This document shows, in pieces, positions 44,332 to 56,131 of a stretch of 64,000 nucleotides of DNA (positions are counted from its first letter, which is position 1; each line of letters opens with the position of its first letter). The position numbers and the translations under genes were made by a program. The stretch comes from Castor canadensis (lineage: Eukaryota > Chordata > Mammalia > Rodentia > Castoridae). The stretch covers positions 74,805,910-74,869,909 of the forward strand of contig NC_133395.1 in the NCBI RefSeq assembly GCF_047511655.1, in the 5' to 3' direction. The notes beneath the pieces were generated by a model. The model worked only from the letters and a program-made list of their open reading frames with translations, had not been told where the DNA came from and did no database searches.

Positions 44332-45989
44332 TATGTTATCTCTAGTACAAACTTCTGTCTTTCCAACACCCCCAAATACTTTTTCTCCAAGTTTTATACT
44401 TTCTAAAATTTTATATTGTAATATTAGCTGTCCACTAACAGAATTGATCTTTCACCTTTTTCTGTCTCCATTACTGAAAGAAAAAAAAAAAAAAAAGCCT
44501 GACCTCCCAGGAGAGGCCTCCCCAATCCAGAAAGAGACTAACTCCTCTTCACTCAATAAATTTACCAGGAATGCTACTGAGTGGAGTGAAAGGCATCTTT
44601 AATAACAGCAACGAAGAGCAAGAAGTCTAAATCCAGTGTGGTTATTTAATTTATAAAAGGCTCTTCAGTAATTTTTGTTGATACGTAAAATGTGACCCCA
44701 AAGCCTCACATTTTCCTGTCACGAGTTCTTCTCCCCAGAGCCAACCTCAACAAGTACTTCCAACCTACCCTGGGTCACCTTCACTATCTGAGCAGGAGGC
44801 TTCTGCTGCCGGCAGGGTTTGACCTTTGCCCTCCTGTCTTTCTACTCCTCTTTATCTCCTTGTATACATGCTTCCTGCCTCCCCTTCTCCCACCTGCCAC
44901 AAAAAAAAGGAAATGGACTACTGGATACGTCAGGCCTGAAGTTCAGAATTATGTTAACTAAATTTCCATTTCACTTAAGAAAACTGGTCTTAAATCTCAC
45001 AGACCTCATCAAATTTTCATATGTCACTGCAGAAAGAGAAAACCCAGCGATCATTAGCCAACTTCTTTCGAAAAGGCAGCAATATAAATACAGTTTGGAA
45101 AAACACAGCTACAAAACAGGGTCATTATTGTGCTTTTCCTTGAAAATATAAATCAGCCCTTCACATAATTGCATGTTTTTAAGGCAAATTTGGAACACAA
45201 AGCAGAGAAAACATATGTCCCTTCTGGGTACTCCTGTGCTTGGCAGGGCTTAAAAATTCGTAACTGCCATCGACAGCAAGTCACATTGTATCACTAAAAA
45301 GCTTGAATGACTTGTTTTCCTACAAATAAAAACAGAGGGGAAAGCCTGACTATTTTCTATCCAAACCATCACAGCTATATAGTGACAATCATAAATAATT
45401 CAGTCTGCAATCATGGTTTGATTTTTTAAAAATATCTACTGCCAAGCAGTGCATTTTGTTTTATTCAAATGCAATTTCATAGAAAACTACCTGGATAGTT
45501 CCCTAATACACTGTGTTAAAGGGGATTCATGGAGCAATGATTCTGCTTGTCCTTACACTGCAGTCTCCCAGAGCAAGCTGGTTTTATGATGAGAGTAGTT
45601 TTCCCATAAGGGTTCATTTGCCTGCTGGTTGCTCATTTGCAATGCAAATTTGCTCTCCTATTGTTGCAACCCAACATCTCTTTGCTCCTCACTGTAAGAG
45701 TTTCCTCTGTCAGGATGGTTTACAGATAATTTCTCTTCTACAACAAGGGAATTGCCTAATTAATCGAATAAAGTGTCCCTTTGAAAATCTATTTCTTGAG
45801 TGGCTGTCTCTACAGCTTCAGAACATAGAAATGATCCAATGGTCTTAAGATTCTAAGAGAGAGAAACCCCAAAAGGTGTGTGCAGGGGCAGATGTCCTCT
45901 GAGTTGAAATTCAAGGATTCTGTAGCAAATTTCTGATGAAGAGGAAAAGGGGGGAGGTATGGGGGGCTGTTTCAATGAACCTAGACTGT
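44332..45989. other. No gene recognised
   Basis: The first part, before about 45200, has frames on the plus strand (44240-44602, 44692-44961, 44819-45151) that cross the LTR end or A-rich runs and have no domain. From 45200 to 45500 the sequence is AT-rich and unique. Confidence 0.5.
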
Positions 45990-46335
45990 TGCTATAGTTT
46001 GGATTTGAAAGGATCCCAAAGGTCCCTGTGTTAAAGGCTGAGTCAGCAGCCTGTGGTGCTATCGGAGGCTAGAAGAATCTATACAAGTTAGGTCACTAGG
46101 TGTATGGGGACCCCGGTCCCTTCCTGTCTATCTTTGTTTCTCAGCTGCCATGAGGGGAACCAGTGTCGCTGGGTGCACACTTTCTCCACCATTATGTACT
46201 GGGCTGCCACAGCCCAAAACAACAAGACCAACTTACCACGGACTGAAACCTCTGATACTGTGTGCCAACACAAACCTTTCTTCCTTTTAAATTGGTTATC
46301 TCAGGTATTTTGTCACAACAATGGAAAACTAACAC
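45990..46335 (+). mobile_element. MaLR-like LTR
   Basis: The phrases ttgctatagtttggatttga, ctcagctgccatgaggggaa, ttaccacggactgaaacctc and aatggaaaactaacaca match the LTR family also seen at 10940 and 52400. Confidence 0.75.
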
Positions 46336-47022
46336 AATTGTGAAAACACTAATGTCAGGAAGGAAAAAAAAGAGCATTGTATGAATAAGGAAAGAACAGC
46401 AAAAACTGTCCTGGGCAACTGTGCTGAGACCTTTCACAGCCACAATAAGCTGAGGCTTTAAAATAAGATTGTCCTGCACTCATGACCCACTGATGGACCA
46501 AGACCTGCAGTTTGAAAATCATGGCATGCTATGCCATAAGGCTTTGCTAGGCTGCCAGTTGGCACCCATTTATCTTTGAGCTTCAGTACACTTCTCAGTA
46601 ATGTATGTGCGCATATCCAGCCCCTCTCACTGTATTGAGAGGAGCTAGCAGCTCCAAACTTCCCGGGATTGCTTCCCTCATCCCCACCTCCAGGATCTGA
46701 CCTTATTTCTCAAGGTTTCAGGGACTAACAATAGCTATCCTTCAGGGAGCATTTTAGGAGTTTTAACAACATGATAAATCCTTTACAATGTTGCCCACAC
46801 TTGATGACAGACCTGCCCTCAGAGGCCCAAATGGCCTGAGTCTTCCCAGACCAGGAAACAGGAAAGCAGGTGCTATATTGTATCCATCACTGTTTCTCTT
46901 TTGTCAGGTATGGGTGTTTGCCATGTTGCTGAGCTGAACAGAGGTGACTCCATGCTTCTGGGTTTCAATTTTATTTCTAAGGGAAGGGAATTTTTCTTGG
47001 TTCTTGGTTCTTTCCAGCTTTA
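46336..47022. other. No gene recognised
   Basis: Unique-looking sequence, no splice-flanked open frame. Confidence 0.5.
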
Positions 47023-47036
47023 AAAATCTAATTCTA

Positions 47037-47123
47037 TCTAATTAAGATACATTGTAAGTACATATGTAAATGTCACAATAAGCTCTCCCCAACTGAAATA
47101 TGCTAATAGAAATAAATAAATAA
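47037..47123 (+). mobile_element. Very short L1 3' end insertion
   Basis: Only the last part of an L1 3' UTR is present (aaatgtcacaataagctctc, aactgaaatatgctaataga) with an AAAT-type tail. AAAATCTAATTCTA occurs just before it (ending 47036) and just after it (ending about 47138), a clear target-site duplication. The copy shows extreme 5' truncation. Confidence 0.8.
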
Positions 47124-47179
47124 ATAAAATCTAATTCTAAGTATTATCAATCAAATCTGACTGCCTGCACAGGTGGGTG

Positions 47180-47600
47180 CTATGGTTGGGTATGATCTGT
47201 ACCCCAAAATTTCATGTACTGGTCCCCAGTGTGGCAGTGTTAAACGATGGAGCCTTTAAGAGGTGGGACCCAGTGGAAAGTAATGAGATATGGGGTCCCA
47301 CCTTTATGGATGGACTAATACTGTCTTTCAAGAATGGGTTGGGGCCTGTGTGATTGGAGTAGGTCCAGACAGAGCGAATTGTTATAAAGTAAGGTCACTA
47401 CACATTGCTTGGACTCTTCTGCTCAGCCTGTTCCCTTTCTCCTTCTCTTCCATGTTATAATGCAGCCAACTGAACCCTCGCAAGACACCAGGACTATGAT
47501 GGTTAAGGTTTGAGCCACCAGAATCATGAGTCAAATGAGTCTTTTCTTTATACACTACCCAGTGTCCAGTAGTTTGTTATATTAACACAAGACTAAGACA
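47180..47600 (+). mobile_element. MaLR-like LTR
   Basis: The phrases tgctatggttgggtatgatc, ccccaaaatttcatgtactg, gcctttaagaggtgggaccc, cagcctgttccctttctcct and cacaagactaagacag are in MaLR order. Confidence 0.8.
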
Positions 47601-47604
47601 GTGA

Positions 47605-49599
47605 AACAACAAGTTACTATATGCTGGGCTTTAACTGTGTCGAGAACAACCCACAGGCTTACAAATCTGCCCACTGCCCATGACACATGGTTCAAGTACA
47701 GAGAAACTCCTGGGCATTTATCTACTCAACCTTGCTGAAATCCAACAGTTTCTTAAAAGGACTGAGAAAGAAACTTCTAAAGCTTTTCCTGAGAAGAGGC
47801 CTTGAAGGAGGGAGAAGTACTACATGAACAGCTGACCAGGGTGGTGGGGGACATGTTGGGACCCCCAGAGATGAAAGGAGTCTAGACACTTTGGTAATAG
47901 CTTGTACCAGCTCACATGTGGGTGGGTCCTGCTGCCTTCTCCCTTCTCTGGGCTGTTTCCCACTGTCTGTCAACAAAGAAGTACGTGGTAAAGTTGAAGA
48001 CTTCTTCATCTCTTCCATCCACAGCCAATATTCTGCTCTGTGAGCAGCCCTGGCTCTTGCATGTTCTAACACAAATTAAAAATAGCTGCTGCGTGCCTAT
48101 TTCCCTGCAGCTAATTTAAATATGCGCCACTTTTAGGCCAGCCCTCTAGCTTTGAAGTGACATCCTCCCACATCCTCCTGCACTGTCTGGACTCTGCAGC
48201 AGCCCTTCACACCTCGTTCTGGGAGCTTCAGATCCTGTCATCATCCTGCCACAGCAACAAAGGAGGAACCTCAAGGTCTCAGAGGCACAGTGCCAAAACC
48301 CAGTTCAGTCACAAGCAATATGGTTTGGGGACCTGTGCTCCCCTGGCTATGGTGAAAATGGCATTCACTTGGAAAATAAATGTTTCTATTTTATGCTGGA
48401 AGTTGAGCTCTAACATAACTGTTGTCTGAAATTATTTTTGATGCCAGTAAATCAATTTCCTGACCCATTAATCTCACCCACGATCTGAAGATCTCTACCC
48501 TCCTCATCCCCCTCCCTTGATATCTCATCCATATAAGTCAGAAAGGCAAAAAGAACAAAACTCAATTCTTACCTCCCTGTCACCCATTTTCAACATTACT
48601 GTTAACATCCTCTGTACTGCAATCACTATGTCCCTTAATTTTTTCCTTGGGGGTGGCCTCTGTTTCACCCAGTCATGGAAAAACCTAGACACCCCTGAAG
48701 GCCCATCTCAAATGTTACCTTCTTCATGAAGCCTTTCTTGTCCCCTAAACAGAGGTCATTCCCCTTCTTTTTCTCCCATTAGGAATGTGTGTCTTTTGGA
48801 CACATGTCCTCCTCTACTGAGCTCCTGATGTCTCAAAATTAGTTAAAGAGTCCATCGTTGCAGAGATATAGTTATTGTTTTAATATTTTTCTTTCAGTAG
48901 CCTTGCTTATTTTACACATTACCTTCTTTAGCCTCCTCCCAAGCAAGAATAATCATAAAATCTGAATTTCATGTGCTTATTATATTCCTAGAGCACATTA
49001 ACATAAATACACTCTTACTTTTGAAAAATCTCATCATGGTACCACCTAAAGACATCTCCTTTGAAGAAGAACCATGCTGGCTGTGGAAAGTTTTGAGGGG
49101 CCAGATTTTGTTAAGCTTGATGTTTCTCTTGGGCTCAGCTCATGGAATTGCTCCATAAATGTTTGCCAAATTGAACTCAAGTGAAACGGATCATTGGAAC
49201 TTACTTACACCCTGACATATTAGCATGACTGTAATCTAGCCCCAGAGGTAATTCTCACCTTGGAAAGAAATGAATGGAACTGGAAAGGAGATGCACATTG
49301 AAAGAAAACCATTGGGAGGCATGGGATGGAGAAGGAAGAGACCAGTAGAAGCCAGGTAGGCTATGGAGGTTCTCTGGGAGATGTGGCAGTTGGGGGAGGG
49401 ATGGTCACAGAGTAGATGGGGACAGGGCCTTCCTGGGAGGGGACCACGACACAGCTAATATGGACGCTGGTTTTCCACTGTGTCACTGACAGTGGTTGAC
49501 TTCCTGGTCATGCCTGGGGTGTCCTAGCCCAGGCCCTGAGCTTAGGCAAATGACTGTGCTGGCCACAGAGCAGCTATCTGCTGGCTGTCCCTTACCTTC
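47605..49599. other. No gene recognised; small L2-like patch
   Basis: A short L2-like phrase (caaatgttaccttcttcatg, aagcctttcttgtcccctaa) lies at 48710-48755. The remainder appears unique. Confidence 0.45.
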
Positions 49600-50383
49600 T
49601 CTGTCCTCAGGCTCTGTGCCAAGCCTGCATGGGGGGTATCCTCCCCGGGGCCAGCTCCCGCGTGCTCTCGGAGTGGCTGTGCATCTCCTGGCACAGGCCC
49701 GCAGCAGCTCCTGCTCCCCCTACGGCCACCCTGCTGGGCAGGTTTGAGCTGGAAGCATCACAGCCCCCCCCAGGATCGCTGCTGAGTTCAGGATACTGCT
49801 GTCCCCACCCTAAGACAGTCCCATTAGGGACTCTAGAAGGACACTGGGGCCCACCCCACCCCTCATGCAACTCCCTGTTGAGCTTCTGGGACAGCAACTT
49901 TCTCAGAGGAGGCTCCAAAAGGGCAGAAAGGGCTTTTGGCCAGTGTGGGTGGGGGGGGGGCAGAGTCTCTGCCCTGATTGGCCAACATGGAAAAGATCCT
50001 GCTGAGCCCTTCTTTAAGAAAAGAGAGGGAAAAAAAAGAAGAGCAAAGGGGTCCCAACAAACATCACAGTTCTCATTAGACAATACTACAAGGAAACCAT
50101 GAAGTATCAAGGCAAAAACCATGGAAGTGAAGGATTGTAATTAAATAAAGCCTATAACAAAGTGAATCTAACACGTACTTCATGATAATTTTTATTGTAG
50201 TACATGGTAATTAGATAGAAATGACAAGCTGTTTAAGCAATAATCCTAATTACTGTTAATTTCACAATCCTTTTGTGCTGGCTGCTGGGGAAATCCCCAA
50301 AGTGGCTGCAACTGCCGCTTCCTCCACGTGTCTCCATCTTAAGGAAACAGAGGCAACAATAGATTGCAATAATAGATTTTACA
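49600..50383. other. GC-rich patch with long antisense frames, then AT-rich sequence
   Basis: From 49620 to 49960 the DNA is GC-rich and open on both strands (49607-50122 minus, 49629-50102 plus). Neither frame shows a recognisable domain. The following 50110-50300 has several TAATTA-like sites and appears unique. Confidence 0.45.
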
Positions 50384-50585
50384 TTTTTTTTTTTTTTTTG
50401 CAATACTGGGGCTTGAACTCAGGGCCTAAACCTTGAGCCACTCCACTCCGCTAGCACTTTTTTTGTGTTGGGTGTTTTCAAGATAGGGTCTCAGGAACCA
50501 TTTGCCTGGGCTGGCTTTGAACCATAATCCTCCTGATCTCTGCCTCCTGAGTAGCTAGGACTACAGACATGAGCCACTGGCTCCT
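50384..50585 (-). mobile_element. Composite ID+B1 SINE
   Basis: Oligo-T, a reversed ID-like unit (caatactggggcttgaactc, ccttgagccactccactccg), then a reversed B1-like unit (ctggctttgaaccataatcc, tgcctcctgagtagctagga, ctacagacatgagccactgg). It has the same organisation as 13955-14138. Confidence 0.85.
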
Positions 50586-50974
50586 AGCTATACTTTTTTT
50601 TGTTGAGAATTGAACTCTTGTATCTGTTCTTAGAGCAGCAACTGCTAGCTGTTGCTTAAACTTCCTCAAAGATCTTGCAGGCTGGATCTTTTCAAAATAC
50701 AGACATTAGGGAGAAACTCCTCTCTTTGGTTGCCAAATAAGGCAAAAGAAATTTGTAATCTCATTTCACCAAGCCCATAATTTTGACTTTGGGAAAAAAA
50801 ACAAAAGGTAGACCCATGAGCCAGCCCACGGGTCTATAGGCTGGCTATAGGCTATGAGCCAGACTGTGGTCTTCCTTCCCTAGTCACAGAGGAGGTCTGT
50901 CATCAGGATTATTGGGGGATTAAGAATGTTCCCTTAGGGAGAAGGTTGGAAGGATCTGGTTAAAACCTGGATTT

Positions 50975-51428
50975 GGGGACTGGGCAATGGTGGTGTACTT
51001 CTGTAATCCCAGTTACTCAGGAGGTGAGATAGGAGGATCATGGTCTTAGTCTGAGGCTGGTTCAGAACCAATCTGAAAAACAAACTACACCAGTGCTGTG
51101 GTTCAAGCTTGTAACAGAAACTACTTGGGAGGCAGAGATTGGGAGGATTATAATTTGAGACCAGCAAAAGTTCATGAGATCCCACCTCAACTAATGGGTG
51201 CAGTGAGATGGTGCAGTGACACATGCCTGTCATCCCAAGCTATGGGGGAAGCACAAATGTGAGGATCTTGGTCCATGCTGGCCTGGGCATAAAGCAAGAA
51301 CCTATCTCAAAAAACAAAACAAAACAAAAAAACGCATAAAAGGCTGGTGGAATGGTAGGACTCCTGCCTAGCAAGCGTGAGGCCCTGAGTTTCAACCCCT
51401 TAGTATGGCAAAACAAACAAAAACAAAA
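50975..51428 (+). mobile_element. Composite B1-B1-B1-ID SINE (four units)
   Basis: Three successive B1-like units are visible: ggcaatggtggtgtacttct with gtaatcccagttactcagga (about 50980); ggttcaagcttgtaacagaa with tacttgggaggcagagattg (about 51100); and gtgacacatgcctgtcatcc with ctggcctgggcataaagcaa (about 51215). An A-rich spacer follows at 51308-51340, then an ID-like unit (ggctggtggaatggtaggac, gcctagcaagcgtgaggccc). Confidence 0.75.
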
Positions 51429-51449
51429 CAAAACGCAAACTCAAAGCAA

Positions 51450-51512
51450 AAGGACTGGGAGAGTAGCTCAAGCAGTAGAGTGCAAGTACAAGACCTTGAG
51501 TTAGTCTTCACT
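51450..51512 (+). mobile_element. Truncated ID-type unit
   Basis: The phrases gactgggagagtagctcaag and cagtagagtgcaagtacaag lie after the ID unit of the composite at 50975. The 3' part is lost. Confidence 0.65.
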
Positions 51513-52139
51513 ATTGGCCAAGATAACCTGTATGTTGCTTGGATGCTCCAGGTGGAAATGGCCACTATAGAGCTGGTAAAACCCTTTGAGGACTTTCCTA
51601 CTCTTAGTGCCCTGAAATTTTGTTTCATTGACTACACAAAACCATATAGTCTATCCTGCAGGAAAGACCTCTCTACCAATGTCAAGCCCAACATACCAAC
51701 AAGCCAAACCAGCCTCCCCTCTGGGGTCCAGTGAAAGGAAGAGAGGTGAGCAGGAGGAGTGCTAAGTGGAGCAGGATTTGCATGCAGGGGGAGGAGAAAG
51801 GAGGAGCAATGATCTTGGAGCATAAAGCATTTAGGTGGTTTATGTGGTACTTTGGGCAACCAAAATGAGAGGATTGGCCTCTGCAGAAAGGAGGCTGATT
51901 GGGAGAGAGAAATATAAAAAATGGAAGCATACAAAGCACCCCCTTTTTTCCCTTGGGTAGTATTGTGTGGAAAAGAAACCATTGGATTGACAATATTTAA
52001 TTTTCCCAATGGTGAGGAGGTAAATCATCACAGTGCCTGCCTCACAGAGTGAAAAGAAAAGCGAATGTCAAGTGTGTCCAGTATTTAGATCAGTGCAGGC
52101 ACACGGTAGGTTAGTGCTCCATCCATGCTAGCTATTGTT
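51513..52139. other. No gene recognised
   Basis: Frames at 51405-51734 (plus) and 51632-52009 (minus) are overlapping and lack domain evidence. Confidence 0.45.
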
Positions 52140-52447
52140 ACAGACTGGATCTCAAATGTCCTCCCAGGGTTGTGCTCTTGAAGGAGAAATTGGGACCTCA
52201 GTTTTTCCTCTTTCTTTCTCTCTCTCTGCCTTCTCTCTCTTGATCGTTAACTTGAGTGGATTGAGAAGCACCTAGGGAGTTAGTAAAGCACACCTCTGGG
52301 GTCTCTGGGGCATTTCCAGAGAGGATTAACTAAGGGAAAGAACTTCCCTGAATGTGGACAGCACCATCCCATAGGCTGGGCCTGGATGGAATAACAGGGG
52401 AAAAAGGAGAAAGCCCACTAGAAAAGGTAGGCATTTTCTCTCCTCTC

Positions 52448-52493
<46 letters not shown>

Positions 52494-52665
52494 ATCTATC
52501 CAGGCCACCTCTGTCACACGCTCCCCATCATAATCTTCTCCCACACCCCAGACCCACAGACAATGTAACAATTGACCATGGACTGAAAGCTGAAATGAAC
52601 CTTTCCTTCTTTTAAGTTGATTTTCTCAAACATTTTGTCATAGTAATGGAAAGCTAACATAGCTA
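52140..52665 (+). mobile_element. MaLR-like LTR with internal TC repeat
   Basis: The phrases aagcacctagggagttagta, cacctctggggtctctgggg, gcaccatcccataggctggg, accatggactgaaagctgaa and gtaatggaaagctaacatag follow this LTR family. The TC repeat lies in the CT-rich middle. Confidence 0.65.
52452..52491. repeat. (TC)n microsatellite
   Basis: About twenty TC units lie inside the LTR. They give serine/leucine and arginine/glutamate repeats in chance frames. Confidence 0.95.
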
Positions 52666-54004
52666 CCATTACTATTATTATTATTAATAATTCAGCAAGA
52701 ACTGCCTCCTCCTGTCCTAAAAGGAACTGGCCAATGCCTGTGACTCTCTTGCCCACAGCTGATTGTCTATCAACCTATTGAAAAGATGATCTGGGTTGGT
52801 GTGATGTCTCCTCATGTTTAAAACAAGACATTTGAAAAGTGTTCAGGGGATCACAGCATGGCAGAAAAGGCAGATAGGAGGAGTGATCTGAGTTGTGTCA
52901 ATGGTGGGACTCTAGGAAGAGACTCAGAACTATTGGTTCTTAGATCTTTAAATAGCCTTTGAATTCAAAGCCACTCCCCTCTCCAGACTCATTGAAGACC
53001 AGCCTGAGACAGCACCGTTCTCTACCCATTCTCTACCACCAAGGCTCTTGACTTGAGCTACTTCAAAGGGGTTTCAGTTCTTTGCAATCCAAAAGTCAAA
53101 TTGAAGGAGCTGATTTTCTCTCTGGTGAGGAATCAACATGTCCTTTCCATTTTCGTCTTGTATTTTTCTATAATTTGTATTTTCTGCAGTGACCCTATAT
53201 AATTTATAATTTTCTACAACGAATACTCATTCCATAGCTAGAAAAACCACCCATTTTATAACCACCCATGGGCAGCTGGCCGTAAAGAACAATGAACACT
53301 AGGTCAGGTCTGTGCTCCAGTGGCTCTCTCCTGCCATGTGACCCAAAATGAGTAGGTGTGCAAAGCAATCTCTAGGTTCCATTTTGCTTCTAATCCCAGT
53401 CATCATCTTTCTTAACAGAATCTGTCCCCTAAACCTGCTGCTGGTCCTTGAGGGTGGTTTGCTTTGAAGTCAGGCTGTTCCACATTGGAAGCAGACCCAG
53501 TATGTGGGCATGGGGACAGCATTGCTGGAGCCCTGCACTCGCTCTTCATCCATTCTCTTACTCTGCCAGCATTGAAGCACACAGCCTGTGCCAGACATTT
53601 TGCTACATTCTGAGATGAAGACAGTACAGAAAACAGAGAGGTAAGCCAACGATTTTAGTACTATGATAAGCACCACGTCAGTCCTACAGCAACTCTGGGG
53701 AGGTCAGGGTGGGAGGTGATTCCTGGAGGAGAAGCACTTAGAAGGGTAAGTATCAGTTTTCCAGGCTGTGGAAAGAGGGGTCGTGCCATACAGGAAGAGA
53801 CAGAGCAAATAAAACAGTTCAGAGGCAAGAATGAACTGGATGTCGGATGGAGTCGTGGAACTGCTGGTGGTTATACACAGAGGAATTCTTGTACCAGTCA
53901 GGGAGCGGGAAAGGGACCAACAAACTCCTAGGTGTGAGACAGTGAAGGTAAATGCATGTCCTGCTAAGGAGGTTGGAGTTCATCCTTAAGAAAACAGAAC
54001 CACT
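52666..54004. other. No gene recognised
   Basis: Contains a short ATT repeat (52670-52690). The minus frames at 53470-53676 and 53819-54028 are unsupported. Confidence 0.45.
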
Positions 54005-54450
54005 GTCGATAGTTAACATGATCGTCAACTTGATTAGATTTATGAGACACCTAGCAGATTAACCAAGCACACCTCTGAGTGTGTCTGTGAGGACATTTCC
54101 AGAGAGAATTAGAACATGAGAGGTCCGACCTAATCAATGGTTTAATCCAATGATGGATTCAAAATTTGAATAGACTTTTAGAAGGGGTGAAGGAAGTAAG
54201 TCACTGGGGACATGTCTTTGAAGGGTGTCTTTTGCTCTGGCCCTTTTCTGTCTTGCTCTACTTCCCAACAGCCATGAAGCAAGCAACTTTGCTCCACTGT
54301 GCTCTTTTGCCATGATACTCTGTCTCACCACAGGCCCAGAAACCTGGAGCCAAGTGACCTTGAATTGAGACTGTGAGCAAAAATAAATCCTTCCTCCTTT
54401 AAGTTGTTTTCTCAGGTATTTGTCATAGTAACGAAAGTCTAACATACCAC
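54005..54450 (+). mobile_element. MaLR-like LTR or related rodent repeat
   Basis: The phrases gtcaacttgattagatttat, cacctctgagtgtgtctgtg, gacatttccagagagaatta, then a different middle (caacagccatgaagcaagca) and the family 3' end (gtcatagtaacgaaagtcta). The 5' and 3' halves match 52250 and 52640 respectively, but the middles differ. It may be recombinant. Confidence 0.55.
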
Positions 54451-54844
54451 CTGAACAAAACATCTTAGAAATACCATTTCCTCTGCAGCATGAAGGAGAG
54501 AAGGGAGGGGACAGAGACCACTTATAGGAACCCAGACATAACTTTAGAACCAAGTTGGAAATGTAGTTGAGAGATAGGCACATGAAATAATAACTGGAGA
54601 CTCAGAAGCTTAGGCATGATTTTACTCTTTCTTGCTCTCCTTCCCCTTTATCCACTCTGTTCCCAAGTCATTCAGTCCTCCTCCTGTCATCCTCTCTTAC
54701 CATGACCCGCAGTCAGTCCAGGTGGCTTCTGGGACTCCCTGACTTTTGCCATCCCCTTCCAGGAGTCTTTTGGATTCCTGCAGCCTCCGTTCCTCATGCT
54801 ACACTCTGCCCTGGGCCTAGGGACTCCACCTGCCCCACTGCCTG

Positions 54845-54960
54845 CCACCAGACTCTCTGGCTTTCTGACATTGGACAAATCATTTAACTTCTGTGAACTT
54901 AGTTTTCTGCCTATAAAATAAGGGTGGTTGAATCATCTGATCTTCAAGTTGCTTTCTACA
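54845..54960 (+). repeat. MIR-like fragment
   Basis: The phrases ggacaaatcatttaacttct and ctgcctataaaataagggtg match the MIR 3' half loosely. Confidence 0.45.
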
Positions 54961-55437
54961 ATTTCTTTGTTATGCTTGGAAGATTCTCTTGACAGATCCC
55001 CAGAGCAACTCACACACATCCCAGACTTCCAGTCTCATACCAGCCTACTCTCGCCTGAGACCTCTGCTCACTCTCCCACCTGAGGCCCCTGGCTGAGCAG
55101 CAAGTGTGTAGACTAAGGCAGAGGCCTCAGTTAAAAGTTAGGGGTGTGCTGCATCAGTGGTCGTGGGATGGCGCCGAGGTCTCCATCTTAGTCTCCCCTT
55201 CTGCACCTAAGTGAAGACAAGGCTGTGGATGGGACAGTTATGTGATTCTATCATGCAACTTTGTAAACAAAAAAAATCTCTTCCTTCCTTTCTTAAATGT
55301 GTTCTTGGGAACATCCGTGGCTTCCCCACAAGGAAATGATGTCATTCAGGCTCCTTTGACAATGTAGTTAAGTTGCTATCGCCATCTAAATGGAACCAGC
55401 ATGGCTCATTTCCATGCTCCCTTCCCTCCCTCAACCG

Positions 55438-55440
<3 letters not shown>
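54961..55440. other. No gene recognised
   Basis: Unique-looking sequence to the start of the TA repeat. Confidence 0.45.

Positions 55441-55475
<35 letters not shown>
55441..55475. repeat. (TA)n microsatellite
   Basis: An uninterrupted run of about 17 TA units. The YIYI frames over it are artefacts. Confidence 0.97.
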
Positions 55476-55477
<2 letters not shown>

Positions 55478-55479
55478 CA

Positions 55480-55590
55480 TGTATCTTCTTTGTTTTATTT
55501 GTCCTTTTATTTTATTGCTTTTACATTTACTTACATGTGTGTACATTGTTTGTGCCATCTCCCCCCCACCTCCCCACCCCCTCCCTCAAC
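55480..55590 (-). mobile_element. L1 3' UTR fragment
   Basis: The plus strand reads ttattgcttttacatttact, tacattgtttgtgccatctc, then a C-rich stretch. It parallels the 3' end of the L1 nested in the provirus (37704-37815). A TA microsatellite sits at what would be its 3' tail. Confidence 0.65.
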
Positions 55591-55759
55591 CCTTTTAATG
55601 GGACCTGCTTGCCCATGACCCTGCTCCCAGAGAACCCTCCCCTATTGCTTTAAGCTTTCTGCATCTTGCTCTTGTTTGCCCAGCTAACATATGCCAGCAA
55701 CCAGCACCCCAACCTATTGGGAAGGTCCCCTGGGCCCAGCTGTCACAACCAGCCAGCGT

Positions 55760-55773
55760 GCCCCCTCTGGTGG
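55760..55773 (-). promoter_or_regulatory. CTCF-like motif, weaker
   Basis: GCCCCCTCTGGTGG fits the reverse CTCF core (YGCCMYCTRSTGG-type) with one mismatch. Unsupported by context. Confidence 0.3.
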
Positions 55774-56114
55774 ACTTGGGCTTTGCCCTCAGCTGGTCTG
55801 ACCATCAGAGGCTGTGAGCAGAATTCTGGTCATCTGCTCTTCTCCCTCAGCTCCTTCACATGCCTCCCTCTGCATCCCACAGCCTACTTAGACACAGATA
55901 GAAGGGATATTGGAGATATCCTGTGCAGATAGGGGTTTAAAGAAAGCTAAGCAGTTCAGATGAGAAGTAATCCAAACCATCACAGGGGTGCATTTGTGCA
56001 GTGGCCAGATCAGAGCCAACACTAACCCCGTTGGCTCCCTGGAATTTTGTCTGCAGAATGTGCTTACAAGGCTGGAGACAGCAGCTTGTTTCAGATCACG
56101 AGCTGGCATGCTCT

Positions 56115-56131
56115 GGTTGCCCATGGCAACC
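56115..56131. promoter_or_regulatory. RFX X-box-like inverted repeat
   Basis: GGTTGCC and GGCAACC form a perfect 7-bp inverted repeat around CAT. This fits the RFX consensus GTNRCC-N(0-3)-RGYAAC. RFX factors bind such sites in promoters of ciliary genes. Binding here is not shown. Confidence 0.55.

Noticed and set aside
49607-50122. Long overlapping open frames on both strands (171 and 157 codons)
   Set aside because: The DNA is GC-rich with homopolymers. Neither frame has a domain, splice sites or protein-like composition.
55373-55653. Three overlapping frames with YIYI repeats
   Set aside because: They read through a TA microsatellite and an L1 3' UTR.
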